A stretch of 64,000 nt of DNA, taken from assembly GCA_027605045.1 (NCBI GenBank), contig JAQFWX010000145.1, positions 1 to 64,000 on the forward strand. Reading direction: 5' to 3'. Shown here one piece after another: positions 1-11,877 of this stretch. The translations under genes and the position numbers were made by a program. The notes under the pieces are model-generated. The model was not told where the DNA came from, did no database searches, and was given only the letters and a program-made list of their open reading frames with translations. Source of the DNA: Phallus indusiatus (Eukaryota; Basidiomycota; Agaricomycetes; Phallales; Phallaceae). The stretch's first letter is position 1; every line of letters starts with the position of its first letter.

Positions 1-240
1 GGTCAAGATATTTTCTAGATTATTACTGATAGTACATCTTTAACTGCATGTCAGTCCATGTCTATTAATATACAGACGCAATTTAGGACAATTGCATCGC
101 AAGAAATGGGAATTCTAGCTTCCGACGGGTCAATGTGTATGTGAACAATAAGTGCTGGTTGTACGTATTTTTAAGAAAATACTGAAAGAAGGAATTTGGT
201 CTGATATTCTAAAATAGAGCATTCCGATGGAATATGCTGG

Positions 241-3200
241 TTATCGTGTCGCACCCAGCCCCAATTTGGATGTCTTGATAATAGCAGTCAAGGGGTCCGC
301 TAATCCACCAACCACACCTATACGCTGTCCTTCAGACCATCTGAAGGAGAGAAGTTAATTGAGCGCAAAAATTAACGAAAGCAAACCAAGCAACGTACCC
401 CATCTTTTCTAGTATCTTGAATCCTATATTCGAACTGTCAATTTTAGGAGCTGCGGCACCCACTTCGTCACCATCTCGTGTTCGAATTCTGACACGCCGC
501 TGCACAGTTTCATTGCGAAGGACCCTCCTGATTTTGTGCTCTTTCACGGCAAACCCAGAACGTGAGGTCCGAGACAAAGTTATATACCTACTTCCCTCCA
601 CCCCGTCGCTCTGCTTTTTCAGATTGAACGCCATAGCGAGATCATGAGCTTCTTTCCTCCACGGCTTGTCTTTCGGCGGCAAAATAACTGTCTGAATTTC
701 GGGATTAGGAAGAAAGGTCGTCCGAATGAAATGTTCAAGTGTTTCAAGTCGTGATATTTTCAAAATCCGGATGGCGCTTGATGAGATATACTGAATCTCC
801 AGCTTCTCTGTAACATCATCGGACAACGGAGTAGATGAGCCTTTCGCGGTCTTTCGTGCAAGTTCTTTTTGAAGCTTGGAGAGCTTATTTTTCCCGGATG
901 GAGAGAAACTCTTTGCTAACTTTGCTTGAACCAATTCCATCTCTGCTAACTCGCGTTGCAATTGACGTTCCCGTTTTCTTTCAGCTTTCTTGACACGATC
1001 CTGTTCCCACCGTTCCTTGAGACCAGGAGGTAGATAGTTGGCCTTTTCTTTCTTTCCTGTATCTGGGATGATCGTGAGAATACATTGAAAATGAGGAAAA
1101 GAATATCATTACTATATGATATATCCCACTCAAATGAACCATTATGTATTGCATTGAATACTTCTTTGCCTTTCTTCTTATCTTTTTTATTCTTTCGACC
1201 CTTGCGTCTACCAGGTTCATAAAGCCAGGCCTCATTTTCGTCTAGAATATCCTACCAACGGGTTTAGAACCATGACATATTTTACACCATCCTATGGACC
1301 TACCTGGATTTTGGAGAGATATCGTTCATCCTGTTCGGCTTTCTCAAGCAACTTTTCGATATCGTCGTCGTCGTCGTCATCATCTTCCTCCTCTTCCTCC
1401 TCTTCACTTGAAGAATCGGAACTGAAAATGGCCTTTTGTTTTCCCTTTCCATTTTTTTTGACTGTAGGATCCTGATCCCCGTTCTTCCTCTTCTCATCAT
1501 TTCTCAACTTCTTCAACTTTGTATGGAAGCTAACTTCCTCGGAAAGATCAGCCGACTCCAAGCTCAATTCGTCTTCAATTTTTTCTTCGCCTTCGCCTTC
1601 GTCATCGTTACTCGTAGATTCAGCACTGCTTCCTCCCCTCTCCAAAGCCTCATCTTCTTCTCTCATTTTCATCTCATCTTCAAGGTCATCGATAGTTTCT
1701 CCAGTTCCGTTGCCTTTACTCAATTTCTCCACTCCATGAACAAACCGGATAAGGTCCTTTATGTCAATCTCCGGATCAATAGATTCCTCCTCCTGTCCAA
1801 CCTGTTTGCTCGACTCGGGACCCCCAAGTACGTCTTCATCACTGGATTCATCCACGCTCCCCCATTCTATATCAGAGCCTTGTCTCCTTTGCGCTTTCAT
1901 TCCTTTTTTCTCTCGTCCGATGTTACTATCATCTTCAAGGACTCTCTCTTCCCGCTGCAATCCTCGCGCTAAAAGAGACGGCATCTTCTTATATACACTG
2001 TTCCTTTTGCTACTCCGGCCGGCAATTTTGTCTTTTTTGAGCATTCGTCTCATTCTAGGTGTCACTTTGAGGCCAGAGAGAGCGTGCGCTTTCACTGCAC
2101 GTCTGATAAGGTCGGATGGTGAGGTGGGTGTGAATGACAAAGACGGAAGGGATGTGGAGGTTGAAGTTTGATTTGTGGACGGCTCAATGGTAGAGGAGAC
2201 GTTGGGTGGATGTGAACGTGAGTGTGGATGAGAGTTCGGAGCCTCGTATACTACTTCATCATCTGACGTGACACCTACAGGTGCTTGTAACGATGTCGAG
2301 TCATATTGAATGCTGTCGTTAAGGTTGGTATTATCAGCGTCCAGTGCGTTGGGATCGGTGGATATAATGAATAAGGGAGGTTCGGGTGAATGAGTTTCTT
2401 CGAGCGTTAGAGCGGATTGGAGCTCGGATGTGGATGGTATTAAGCTCAAATCGGGAATGACATTCGTTTCACTTTCGTCATTCATCGCTATTGTTTCCAC
2501 CTCTATAGTTGTTTCATCTGGTTGAACAACCAACGTGGCTGAACTGGATGACGCCGCCAAAATTGAAACATCGTCCTGAACCTGAATTTGAGCTGTAGAT
2601 CCGACGGTTGAATCCAAGGTGGTTTCAACAGTCGAATTTACTTTTGTAGGCACAGAGTCAACTTCCGGACGATCCTCGCTTTCGGAATCGGAGTCAGATT
2701 TTACAGCCTCTTCATCATCGTCATCATCATTATCATTTATAATCTCGGGGTGAAATATCCTTTCGACAGTACTAGCGGAAGGGAGTACTTGGTCAGCGTG
2801 TTCCTCTATAGAATACCAATTAGCATGATAGACACGAAACACAGCAAAACAGCGTACTGTCTTCTCCTGGAACATGTAAAATCTCTTCTTCCTCTCTGAA
2901 CAGCAACGTTTGATGTTCACCGCGAACAAACTCGACAGGTTTGAGGAGGGGTCTGTCGCGTTCTAAGGCTGAAAGTGATATCCGTGGAGCTTTGCTGGTA
3001 AACGTAGGTCGCTTGGGAGGCTGAGGGGAGGAATTTGAATGGTTTCCGTCCGAAAAGCCCAGACCAATACCCTTTCCTCGAAAGCCGGAACCCCTTCCTC
3101 TTCTCTGAGCCATATGAGAAAATGCGAGAGGAATTGGTGGTGGAACGAGTGAAGCACGTCCTCTCCATGGGCCTGCTCTTCCTCTGAAACCGGGACTGGG

Positions 3201-3642
3201 ACCACCTCGATGTGCTGGAGCAGGATTAGGTATGGTAGACCTCGGAGGCGGTTGTTGACTAGGAGCTGATTTTCCTACAAAATCTACGGGTAAACGGTTT
3301 AGTGAAAAATCCGTTTTGAGAAAGTAAAACAACAAAAAAGAACTTGCCTTCAAAGCTTCCCTCGAACACAATAGCCTCATCTGGATCGCTTATTGAAAGA
3401 TCGTTGAATAGATCAAGCGTATGGGACGTCTGTATCCCTGGTTCCAACCACGTCTCACGACGAGAGGGTGGTTGAGATGGAGGAGGATTTCCTCTCCCTC
3501 CACCTCTCCCTCCACCTCTTCCACCGCCTCTTCCACCCCTTGTGCCACGACCTGTGTGCCCTCTGTCTCCACCTCCGCGCCCTCTGCCTCCCCCACGGGC
3601 TGCATCGTTGTTCTGCCCTCTGTTACCACGTCCTCGAGGCAT
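241..3642 (-). CDS. SQS1: SQS1-like R3H/G-patch splicing factor
   Basis: Nuclear RNA-binding protein. In yeast, Sqs1/Pfa1 is a G-patch cofactor of the DEAH helicase Prp43 in splicing and ribosome biogenesis. The model has six exons: 3348-3642, 2858-3274, 1304-2805, 1113-1251, 399-1062 and 241-340, giving 3117 nt and 1038 aa. The N-terminus is RG-rich (MPRGRGNRGQ, then repeated RGG), which is typical of the family. The middle is long, acidic and Ser-rich with a D/E run encoded by a GAC/GAG microsatellite near 1370. The R3H region lies at about residues 880-950. The G-patch starts near residue 990 and is split by the last intron exactly at its MG/W core. The first intron has a GC donor (GCAAGT at 3347), and an alternative in-frame acceptor lies 8-9 nt upstream. 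Identity rests on domain order and the N-terminus. The exact acceptor of intron 1 is uncertain. Confidence 0.85.
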
Positions 3643-4238
3643 TATCAGGGAATCAATTGAATATGGGTGTGTATGTTTATGGTGGTAAAATGTGAATGTG
3701 AACTAGTGAGAGATTGGTGGAAGAATAAGCAGACCGAAATATAAAATCTAAACCGATTCAACACGCTGTTATGCACACCATACGCCTCAAATTATGAGAC
3801 TTTTAAAAACTCACTCAAATTTTTTTCAAGTTCCACTCAAGTTAAACTAACATCGTCATGCACGCTTGCTTGTAATGTTTTGTTTTTATGGAGACGTTGA
3901 TGCGGTTCTCAGTCGACCAAGCTCTCGGTGCCGCTGAACGTCACACGTCACAAATTCCGCATTGCATGTAAGTCACTGGACTGAATATCAGAATCCAGAT
4001 TCCATTTACACCGCATTCGCCCCAAAGAAATCTTCCTTTCTTTTGGAGTATTACCTGGTTGATATCCGTACGTGTGGCCTTTTTTTCTCTCAATCTTTTT
4101 TGTTAAATAACTTATAAGAGTCATCTGATACTTTGCGTTCGCCAGATTCAGGTTCGCATCACTTTCAATCATGATTATACTATGTTATTTAAGTGCCACT
4201 AGGATTCCACTTATTCTTCCCGGAGACACGCAACTATC
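3643..4238. promoter_or_regulatory. Divergent intergenic region SQS1/SNX3
   Basis: About 600 nt between two outward-facing start codons. No coding model or repeat is visible. It must hold both promoters, but I see no diagnostic element. Confidence 0.4.
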
Positions 4239-5007
4239 ATGACCACACCCTCACCCTTCTTTCGAGGATTCGAAGATACCAGGCTGGCCGGCCGTGAACA
4301 AACGGTAAGGCTCGATTTTTGAAGAACTAGGATCCACGTTGCCCCTTATCAGTCATACCCCACCATTTCATTGCTTTAGATCGAAGAGATGTACAGCGTC
4401 CCAGAAAGTTTCCTGGAAATAGAGGTGCGAAATCCTCAGACACACGGTATGTCCACAGGCCCCGACCTTCACGATCGAAATCCGGTTACCGAGATGTTTT
4501 GGAATAGGCTTCGGACGGAAAATGTACACGGATTACGAGGTCATGTGCAAGGTCAGTTACGCTATCCTCATATCCCACAGAAGCGGTTTCAGCTTTCAAT
4601 CACTACTAGACGAACATTCCAGCCTTTAAACTACGTCACTCTATTGTCAGACGGCGCTACTCCGACTTTGAAGCCTTTCGTGATATACTGGAGCGTGAAT
4701 CCACGCGGGTCAATATCCCGCCACTACCTGGTGGGACGATCTCTATTACTCTCTCAAGCACAGCTCTTATAGACTTCTCTTCTAGGCAAAGTCTTCACCA
4801 ACAGATTCTCAGACGAAGTCATAGAGAACCGACGGGAAGGTCTGGAGAGATTCTTGACTATTGTGGCCGGTCATCCTTTATTACAGGTCAGTCCACGACC
4901 GCGCCAGAACGAAGTATTTGTATCTTGACACCATAATCCAGACGGGAAGTAAGGTCCTCTGCGCGTTCCTCCAAGATCCGGCTTGGGACAAATCACAATG
5001 GCTGTAA
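4239..5007 (+). CDS. SNX3: Sorting nexin-3 (Grd19), PX-domain protein
   Basis: Endosomal PI3P-binding sorting nexin acting in retromer-dependent retrieval. Six exons: 4239-4304, 4380-4446, 4508-4551, 4610-4730, 4786-4886 and 4942-5007, total 465 nt and 154 aa, close to the usual ~160 aa. The protein starts [15 protein letters not shown]. The whole length is essentially one PX domain, with the RRYSDFE motif (phosphoinositide-binding arginine) and the NIPPLPGK loop followed by the [14 protein letters not shown] helix. It ends in the characteristic [13 protein letters not shown]. All exon phases join cleanly and all introns are GT-AG. This is a single-copy housekeeping gene, and the identity is firm. 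Confidence 0.95.
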
Positions 5008-5929
5008 TGCAGAAGGTAAGCGGTATTGGGATTTACATAAACAGCCTTTGATGTTCTTTTATGGTCAGAGTCCTTGGTGGTGCTGTTCAAGTTGTTGCTG
5101 AATTCATATGTTTCATTCCTTCCTCCCTTACTCTTTCTCACATCTCTTATTAGTTTCCGCTTTTCCTTTCTATGACTCATTTACATTCACTGTACCTTCC
5201 ATAGCGATCCACCGCGTTTCTTGATATCAGTTTTGAATACATTCTTATATCGCCTTTCATCGCAATCTACACCCCGATTTACCAAATGGAATCCGATATG
5301 GTATTTTATTCGATACGCCATTGGCCACTGAGGCGATTTCCTGCACTGGCGATGGGCAATTAATACCGATCTAGAGGAGCTGCAACTCGGAATATGTGCA
5401 ACTACACCGGGATCAAATACGGACTCGTAAAGACCATGTTTTTGATTCCATCGGGCCAATCCGGGCTGTCGAGAAACCATCCGTTCGTTAAAAAGGTTAT
5501 TCCAGGTTATTCCGTGTCTATCAGAATAAAACGTCAGGCCGAAGCCTTTTGTGACGCCTTAAGTTCCATTGCTCGGCCTTACTTTACATAAGAACTCACG
5601 TCCGATACGAAAGTTCTCAACACCAAACCCTGCTCAGTGCTTGTTTTTGTTACCAGTCTGACCTTTGCGATAAAGACATATTTACTTAAGATCATAAACC
5701 CCGATACCTCCAAAAGGCTATCTCACAGACTTATCGCCGTTATCTAAGCTTTGTCGGCAAAGCCACAATCTTAAGACAATTTTGGAGCTACAGCTTTCAA
5801 ACTTCAATATTTCCGAGGTCAGTCTACTAGTAAATGCCATGATATTGTGGGTATTTACTCTAACGCCATGTCCAGAGCCTTTGACGTTTCAAGACACGAG
5901 AAATCCAATCTAGGATCGTCGTTAGTGCC
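5008..5929. other. Intergenic stretch, nothing recognised
   Basis: About 920 nt downstream of SNX3 and upstream of the SDR-like gene. Only short open frames without splice logic or family resemblance are present. Confidence 0.4.
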
Positions 5930-7235
5930 ATGTCCCAATCAACAAAACACAATTCCCAACGCGTTATCTTCCTGGGCGCAACAGGATACATAGGCGGTGC
6001 GTTTTTAGGTTAACTTCAAGGGTTTCAGAGATCGAGCCTTCCATTGATCTAGGCACCGTCCTGGTCAGCGTCCTTCAAACCTATCCGAATTGGGAGATCA
6101 CAGCTCTAGTCCGAAACCCTTCATCAGTCAATTCGTTAAAGACGATCGGGGTTAGCCAGGTCATAATAGGAAGTCATGATGATCTTGAGCTGATAGTCAA
6201 ATTGACATCAGACACGGACATTGTAATCAATTGCGCTGACGCCGATGACCTGCCTTTAACCAGAGCTATCGTCGAAGGTGTCAAGCTTAGGACCAAGAAT
6301 ATCCAAGCCGGTGGAGGAAGAAAACCCATTTGGATTCATACTAGTGGTACCGGTGTAGTTGGAGATGAGGCTGAAGGAGAATTTACCGAATCCGGAAAGA
6401 AAATCTGGAATGTGAGTGGTTATCAAGTTGAACTCGACTTTCCAAAACTCTCACCTGGTTCACAGGACAATAACGAAGATGATATCCGCTCCATACCAGC
6501 TGAGAATCCACACAGACTGGTTGATCTTGAGTCTGTCATTTGAACTACTTTATTACTATCAATGTCCTAAACACTTTCTCTCAGAATATTCCGTGCGGAC
6601 ACCAGCGAATACTGTTCCGCATACATTATCGCCCCAAGCACGATATACGGTATAGGAACCGGACCGGTCAATAGGATTTCACAGGTATAGTCATATACCA
6701 ACATCCTCTATATCGAAACTCACCCGCAAGGGTAGCAAATACCAGGCGCCGTTCGTGTCGCCATCAAACGAAAGCAGGCAGTATTCGTGGGCAAAGGCAC
6801 AAACAAATGGAACAATGTCCACATTGCCGACTTGGCAACACTCTACCTTCTCGTGATCGCTCGAGCACTATCAGGAGTTCAAGAAACGTCGTCCTACGCC
6901 AAATTTTACTTTGCTAGTGTACAAGAGCATGTGTGGGGTGACATCATTCGACAGATAGGTCAGATTCTGTTCGAGGCGAAAAGGCTTCCAAGTCCGGATG
7001 TGAAGAGCGTGAAGTTGAGTGAAGAACCTGGACTCAAGTGAGTACTTATCAGAAATTTGTGACGACCATGTGTCATTACTCTTCCTCTTCTCTTTTTAGG
7101 TACGTGGCAAATAATTCCCGGTCTGTGTCCGAGCGTGGATTCGGTATCGGCTGGAGGCCTCACGCCGCTTCTATCGAAGAAACTCTTGAAGAGGACGTGC
7201 TAGCGACACTAGCTAAAGCTGACAAGGGGGCATGA
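5930..7235 (+). CDS. NAD(P)-binding Rossmann protein, NmrA/atypical SDR type
   Basis: Predicted NAD(P)-binding reductase or epimerase-like protein of the NmrA/extended-SDR class. The substrate is unknown. Six exons: 5930-5996, 6053-6411, 6466-6530, 6585-6684, 6736-7037 and 7100-7235, total 1029 nt and 342 aa. The start is set by MSQSTKHNSQRV directly before the nucleotide-binding motif GATGYIGG, whose last glycine is interrupted by intron 1. Other landmarks are WIHTSGTGV, IIAPSTIYGIGTGPVNR (active-site-like YG loop), the NVHIADLATLYLL helix and a C-terminal RGFGIGWRPH segment. Its last intron and exon plus 3' flank are duplicated, degenerate, at about 9200-9425. The family is confident and the specific function is not. 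Confidence 0.85.
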
Positions 7236-7747
7236 AGGAATAGTGGGCAACTGAAAAACACGGGAGTAAAAGTTTTGTATTAAATGTAAAATTATGAATA
7301 TATGAATTCAGAACACAACGCCGGCGGATGTGTCATTTTAGGTCGAAGGACTTGGACTAGCTTCATAGGAGCTTTGAGCCTGAAGATAAGCTCCTTTGAG
7401 CTTAAAGCTCCGAACCATGTCCAAAACCTGGCAATTGGAGAGAGGTTTCGAGAATACTGAGTTCCCGTATCGTCGTCTCGGCGGAAGTGACAACCTATAA
7501 TATATACATGCATTGACTCTTTCAGGTGGGAAGACAAAACTACTATCAAAAAGGACAGCTAACACTCATTACGAAGTTAATGGAACTGATTACCAGTACA
7601 CACTTTGCGTTTAGTAGTACATCAGCTGCAACCATCAAACGAGCGTCAAAGATTTACCTTGCTTCAACCGTGGGCGGTATGTTATGACGCGTGAAACCAA
7701 TCGACTTGTCGTGCCTTTAGTTGAAGCACGTCTCAGCATGTCTCAGC
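7236..7747. promoter_or_regulatory. Intergenic region SDR / HNH copy 1
   Basis: About 510 nt holding the SDR 3' flank and the promoter of the first HNH gene. The first ~50 nt after the SDR stop recur after the truncated SDR copy at 9370. Confidence 0.4.
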
Positions 7748-9117
7748 ATGTCCCTTATCAAAAGAACACAACCTCCTGTTGGTCATGTACACTTAGTGTT
7801 ATATCCTTGTCAACCTCAGCAACCGAATTCTCACCCAGAGCATGAATTTTATCTTGAGATTCCAATTTCTTTTATCCAGAAACACTTTCGATCGCACTTA
7901 AAATTCCTTTTGTACCTGGGCTGGTGCGTTCTGGGAATCTACGGCGATTTGTTAAACGATCGATATGAACAAGTGGACCAAGACGGAGAATTACTAGAAC
8001 GTGGGACCTATCACTATTATACAAAAGAGACAGGTATGTTATTCTCATGGTCTGTGACGTTTTTAATAAGATCTGATACTGAGTATCACAAATAGTAGAC
8101 ATCTTCAAACACGCCGTGGACGTCGAAACCATAAAAACCCTGAGCCAACACAACTCATCTGACGCCAGTACGAGAGATACTAGCTTTCGCAAGGAACTTC
8201 TTCGACGTGATGCGGTTTGTGTATTCACTGGCGCCAATGACCTCGTCAACGGAATGCATATAATTCCATGCCGGAAGGGAAACGAAGCACGTAGCAATTT
8301 CTCCTTGCGTGTTTACAATTCTCACTATCTCCTAGTGGATCCAGTACATAGTGTCCAATCGACCCAACGATGAGCCGACGCCCAGTATGAATATTGATAG
8401 TATTCAAAATGGGCTGATATGTATCCCGCAAATTCACACTCGTTTTGACAGCAGACTTGCGTTGATATTAAAGGTACCTTGACTATTACTACTCTTAACT
8501 GACTTCTTAAGCTTATCCCATAGACTCCCAATGCAATCCTGAATGAAAACGATGTAGAACACTGTCAGCGCCCGTTCTCAATTCCAGATGGCCATAGCTA
8601 TCCATCCGACTCCCGTTACACCTTTCAACATATTGACATGCCGAGTGCGGAGGTCTGTCAATATCTTATGACTGATAACGGCGATGCGACTTTTTTGACA
8701 TCATCTGGGCTGCCCAAACCATCGAGCCTATTGCTCAACTACAATTACGGAGCTACTGCAGTGAAGCGATGGGGTCGAAACGTTTCGATATTGTCTGGAC
8801 GTGTGTTTCGTCCAAAGGTGCCAGCTCCTGCCAAAACTTCAGGTCAGGTCGATTGCGGGAAGTCCGCTAAAAAGCGTAGGAGATTTGGAACAGGCGAAAA
8901 AGGTGAAGGTGAAATAGGTGAAGGTGAAGTCGAACTAGGTGAAGGCGTATGCGAAGGTGCTTCGGGAGATGATGAGGTTACTCAAGAATGGGACGAGGAC
9001 GATGTGATGCTTTTTCTCTGGGGAAACTCCAAAGCTGCAAGAAAGAGGCGTGAAGCTGAGCAGCAAGACCGCAACATGAACATTGAAAATTGGAGATCGT
9101 CTGCCGCAGTCGACTAG
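7748..9117 (+). CDS. HNH-nuclease domain protein, copy 1
   Basis: Predicted HNH endonuclease-fold protein of a family common in Agaricomycetes; the biological role is unknown. Four exons: 7748-8033, 8096-8286, 8336-8473 and 8524-9117, total 1209 nt and 402 aa. The start is the first ATG matching copy 2 (MSLIKRTQPPVGHVHLVLYP). An N-terminal module of ~95 aa ends in FRSHLKFLLYLGWC. The HNH module spans about residues 125-205, with FRKELLRRDAVCVFTG, the first His in GMHIIP, Asn in IQNG and the second His in PQIHTRFD. The C-terminal part has LNYNYGATAVKRWG, a basic KKRRR patch and imprecise GEGE repeats near 8900. Intron 2 begins with GC (GCACGT at 8287) where copy 2 has GT. Without that non-canonical intron the frame would be lost, so the gene could instead be mildly defective. 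Confidence 0.8.
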
Positions 9118-9199
9118 ACTCTGAATCGCAATAAATTGGCATGGTGGATTATCCTTTCCGACTCAGGAGGAATACCGAATTCACCCTGTATGACGACGG

Positions 9200-9425
9200 C
9201 TGAGTATCAGAAATTTATGACGACCATGTGTCGTTATTCTTCCTCTTCTTTTTTAGGTCCGTGGCAACTTGGTGGCAACTGTGTCCGAGCGTGGATTTGG
9301 TATCGGCTGGAAGCCCCACGCCGCTTCTATTGAAGAAACTCTTGAAGGGGACGTGCGCTGACAGGGGGGGCATGAAGGAATAGTGGGCAGCTGAAACACA
9401 GGAGTAAAAGTTTGTATTACATAAA
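9200..9425 (+). pseudogene. Truncated duplicate of the SDR-gene 3' end
   Basis: This segment matches 7038-7270: the last intron (GAGTATCAGAAATTT to the pyrimidine tract and TTTTTAG), most of the last exon (frame around GTGTCCGAGCGTGGATTTGG and the GAAGAAACTCTTGAAG stretch), and the 3' flank (GGCATGAAGGAATAGTGGGC). Small indels break the frame, and the ~1 kb encoding the Rossmann fold is absent, so it cannot make the enzyme. It sits between the two HNH paralogs, as expected if one duplication carried the SDR tail together with an HNH gene. Confidence 0.85.
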
Positions 9426-10508
9426 TATACAATATCAGCGAATGTAGTGACCTTTGGATAACGAAAACATGGACGAAAACATATATTGAAACCACAGTTT
9501 CTGTTTCTAAAACTACAGTGATATAATTCACTGCTGCCAGTTTGAGTTAAAGTTGCGAATGTGATGGTCTTTCGTTCCTACTTCGTTCGACAAGCGACTA
9601 GTCCAAGGCCAGTTTTAAACTGCCGTCACTGCAAAGCTCTAGTTGCTATCCTCCTGGGTATCTTCTTCTGAGACACGATCCCTCCCTTCTCTCCTTTTCA
9701 TCCAAGTGTCTTCTTATTCTTGATCTCGCTCGGTATCTTTGTCTCCCAGGTCCAACGCCTGAAGATTGTAGGCCACATTTTTGCGATACCGGACAGCTAA
9801 GTCGGCTGTCTGGTTTATGTCTTGATTTGCAATGACTACTTGCTGAGAAAAGATATCAGACTTGTGGGTTGAACTTGAAACCGAAAGAAAAGGGCCTGTG
9901 ATATGAATTTTTCGACGTACAGTGACACATTTGTTAAGTTCAGAGATGAGCTCATTGCACTTTTCCTGTATATCAAATGTATTGTAATCATTGGGGCACG
10001 AAAAAGAAATCAAAGATGCAAGCATACCACGTTTTTTATTATCCTTTCGAGTAAGATGACGTGTTTTTCAACATGTGGATTCTCCATTTATATAATTTTT
10101 TAGGCTCAATGAAAGGAATGACACAGACGACGAAGATAAGAACGCTATAGTCGCGTTGCGCGTGAGTCACAGCGTGACCAAGTGAGTGAACGCTTGAGAC
10201 ACGATCATCGTTGTCTCAGTACAGGATGTCAGGTCCTCCACTCGTGCGCTGTTAAAAGAATGTTTAGGGCCGAAAGAGGATACAAATAAACTATTATTTC
10301 GCTGAGCTCAAAAAACCTTCTTTGAAAGAAGAAAATAACTCGGCCGAAACTCAACGGCGACAGTTGTGTAATTATGATTAGTAAGCTTTAACCCCTAACG
10401 CCGTCTGTGATTGTTGTCCGATGTGTCTGTGCTGTGTTTGCGCTCTGTCTGCACCAAATAGCGCTATATTTCCTCTAATTCTACCTAATACGTCCTATAT
10501 TTTCACAA
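9426..10508. other. Intergenic stretch between duplicated units
   Basis: About 1.1 kb. It contains one minus-strand open frame (9714-10025, 103 codons) with coding-like composition but no recognised domain and no convincing flanking exons. The remainder includes the promoter of HNH copy 2. No repeat boundary is obvious. Confidence 0.35.
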
Positions 10509-11877
10509 ATGGCTGTGGTCGGGAGACAACAACCTCCCATTGGCTATGTCCATTTAGTTTTGTATCCTCAGCAGCCAAACGCTCACCCGGGGAGTGAATT
10601 TTACCTGGAGATACCAGTTTCTTTTATCGAGGGGCATTTCCGGTCACACCTCAAATTCCTCTCATATTTGGGCTGGTGTATCCTGGGAATTCATGGTAAT
10701 TTGCTAGACAACCAGCGTCAGCAGGTTAACTGTGATGGCCAGTTGCAAGACCGAGGAACATATTATTACAGCGTGAAAGAGACAGGCATGTTATTTTGCT
10801 CACCGTATACTGTTCTAATAACTGAAGTTGAATACTTGAAATAGACGATCTATTTAAGTACGCCGTAGATGTTGAGGCGGTAAAAGTCGGAAGTGAATAC
10901 AAATCATCTGACAGTAGCCAGAGAGACCCCGACTTTCGAAAACTCCTTTTTCTGCGGGACGGGGGCTGCATATTCACGTGCTCTAATGACATATCCGTTG
11001 TTGGAATGCATATCATCCCTCACAGCAAAGGAGATGAAGTATGTCACCTCCCGAGGATCAATAGTGTCATTGGCTAACTTCTTTTTCTCAGTGGGTTCAG
11101 CACATCGTCGCAAATCGGCCTTCTGATGAGCCCGTTCATGACATCGGAATCGACGACATTCAGAATGGTTTGTTGTGTATCCCACAAATACACGCGCATT
11201 TTGACAGTCAAAATGCCATGATACTCAAGGTATCTTGTTTCTTCTCAAGTGTTATATTATCTCATGTGCCTATGACACAGACTCCGAACGCGATTCTTGG
11301 TACAGATGATGTCTTGCCGAGTAAACAACGACCATTTCCCCTACATGAAGGCTGTAGTCATCCTTTAGACTGTCGTTATACGTATCAGCAAATCGATCAG
11401 CCAACCGGGCATCTCGATAACTTTGATAACCTTGTTCTTTTGGACAACAATGATGCTACCTTCTTGGAGCCGTCCATACTCCCAAAACCTTCAGCTTTAT
11501 TATTAAATTATAATTACGGTGTCACAGCAGTGAGGCGCTGGGGGCAGAACACTGCAATAATATCCGAACGTGCAGCCGCTTTCCGACCCAAGGCACCTAC
11601 TCCCGCTATGGGTCCTGCCAAAACTTCTAGGGAGGAAAACAGGAAAAACTTCGCCAAAAAACGTAAGAGATTGGAGACAGGTTGCTTGAGTGAGAATGAA
11701 GGTGAAGAAAAGGGTACCAAAGTCAGCGACTCTAGAGATGAGGCGCAGGAGTGGGATGAGCATGATATCATGCTTTTCTTTTGGAGGAACACAAAAATTG
11801 TAAGAGAGAGGCTCAGAGATGAGGCTCACAATCTCAGTACACGAATCGAGGATTGGAGAAGATCTGTTGCCGATTAA
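10509..11877 (+). CDS. HNH-nuclease domain protein, copy 2
   Basis: Paralog of the gene at 7748-9117, with the same four-exon architecture: 10509-10785, 10845-11038, 11092-11229 and 11281-11877, total 1206 nt and 401 aa. Exon 3 is exactly 138 nt in both copies. The N-terminal module starts MAVVGRQQPPIGYVHLVLYP and ends FRSHLKFLSYLGWC. The HNH module has FRKLLFLRDGGCIFTC, GMHIIPHSKGDE, IQNGLLCIPQIHAHFD. The C-terminal region has LNYNYGVTAVRRWG and a basic KKRKR patch, and ends in a helix with the WRRS motif also found in copy 1 (WRSS). Intron 1 has a GC donor (GCATGT at 10786) where copy 1 uses GT. The HNH His-Asn-His positions are retained, so nuclease activity is possible. Role unknown. Confidence 0.85.

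Noticed and set aside
1292..2171. Plus-strand frames rich in Ser/Phe over SQS1
   Set aside because: Antisense reading of the acidic, Ser-rich SQS1 exon; the minus frame has domain order and splice sites.
8287..8335. Frameshift or decay in HNH copy 1
   Set aside because: A GC-AG intron at the exact position of the paralog's GT-AG intron restores the frame, and downstream residues match the paralog.
9714..10025. 103-codon minus-strand frame as a gene
   Set aside because: No recognised domain, no convincing exons on either side, and it lies within the duplicated, decaying interval.
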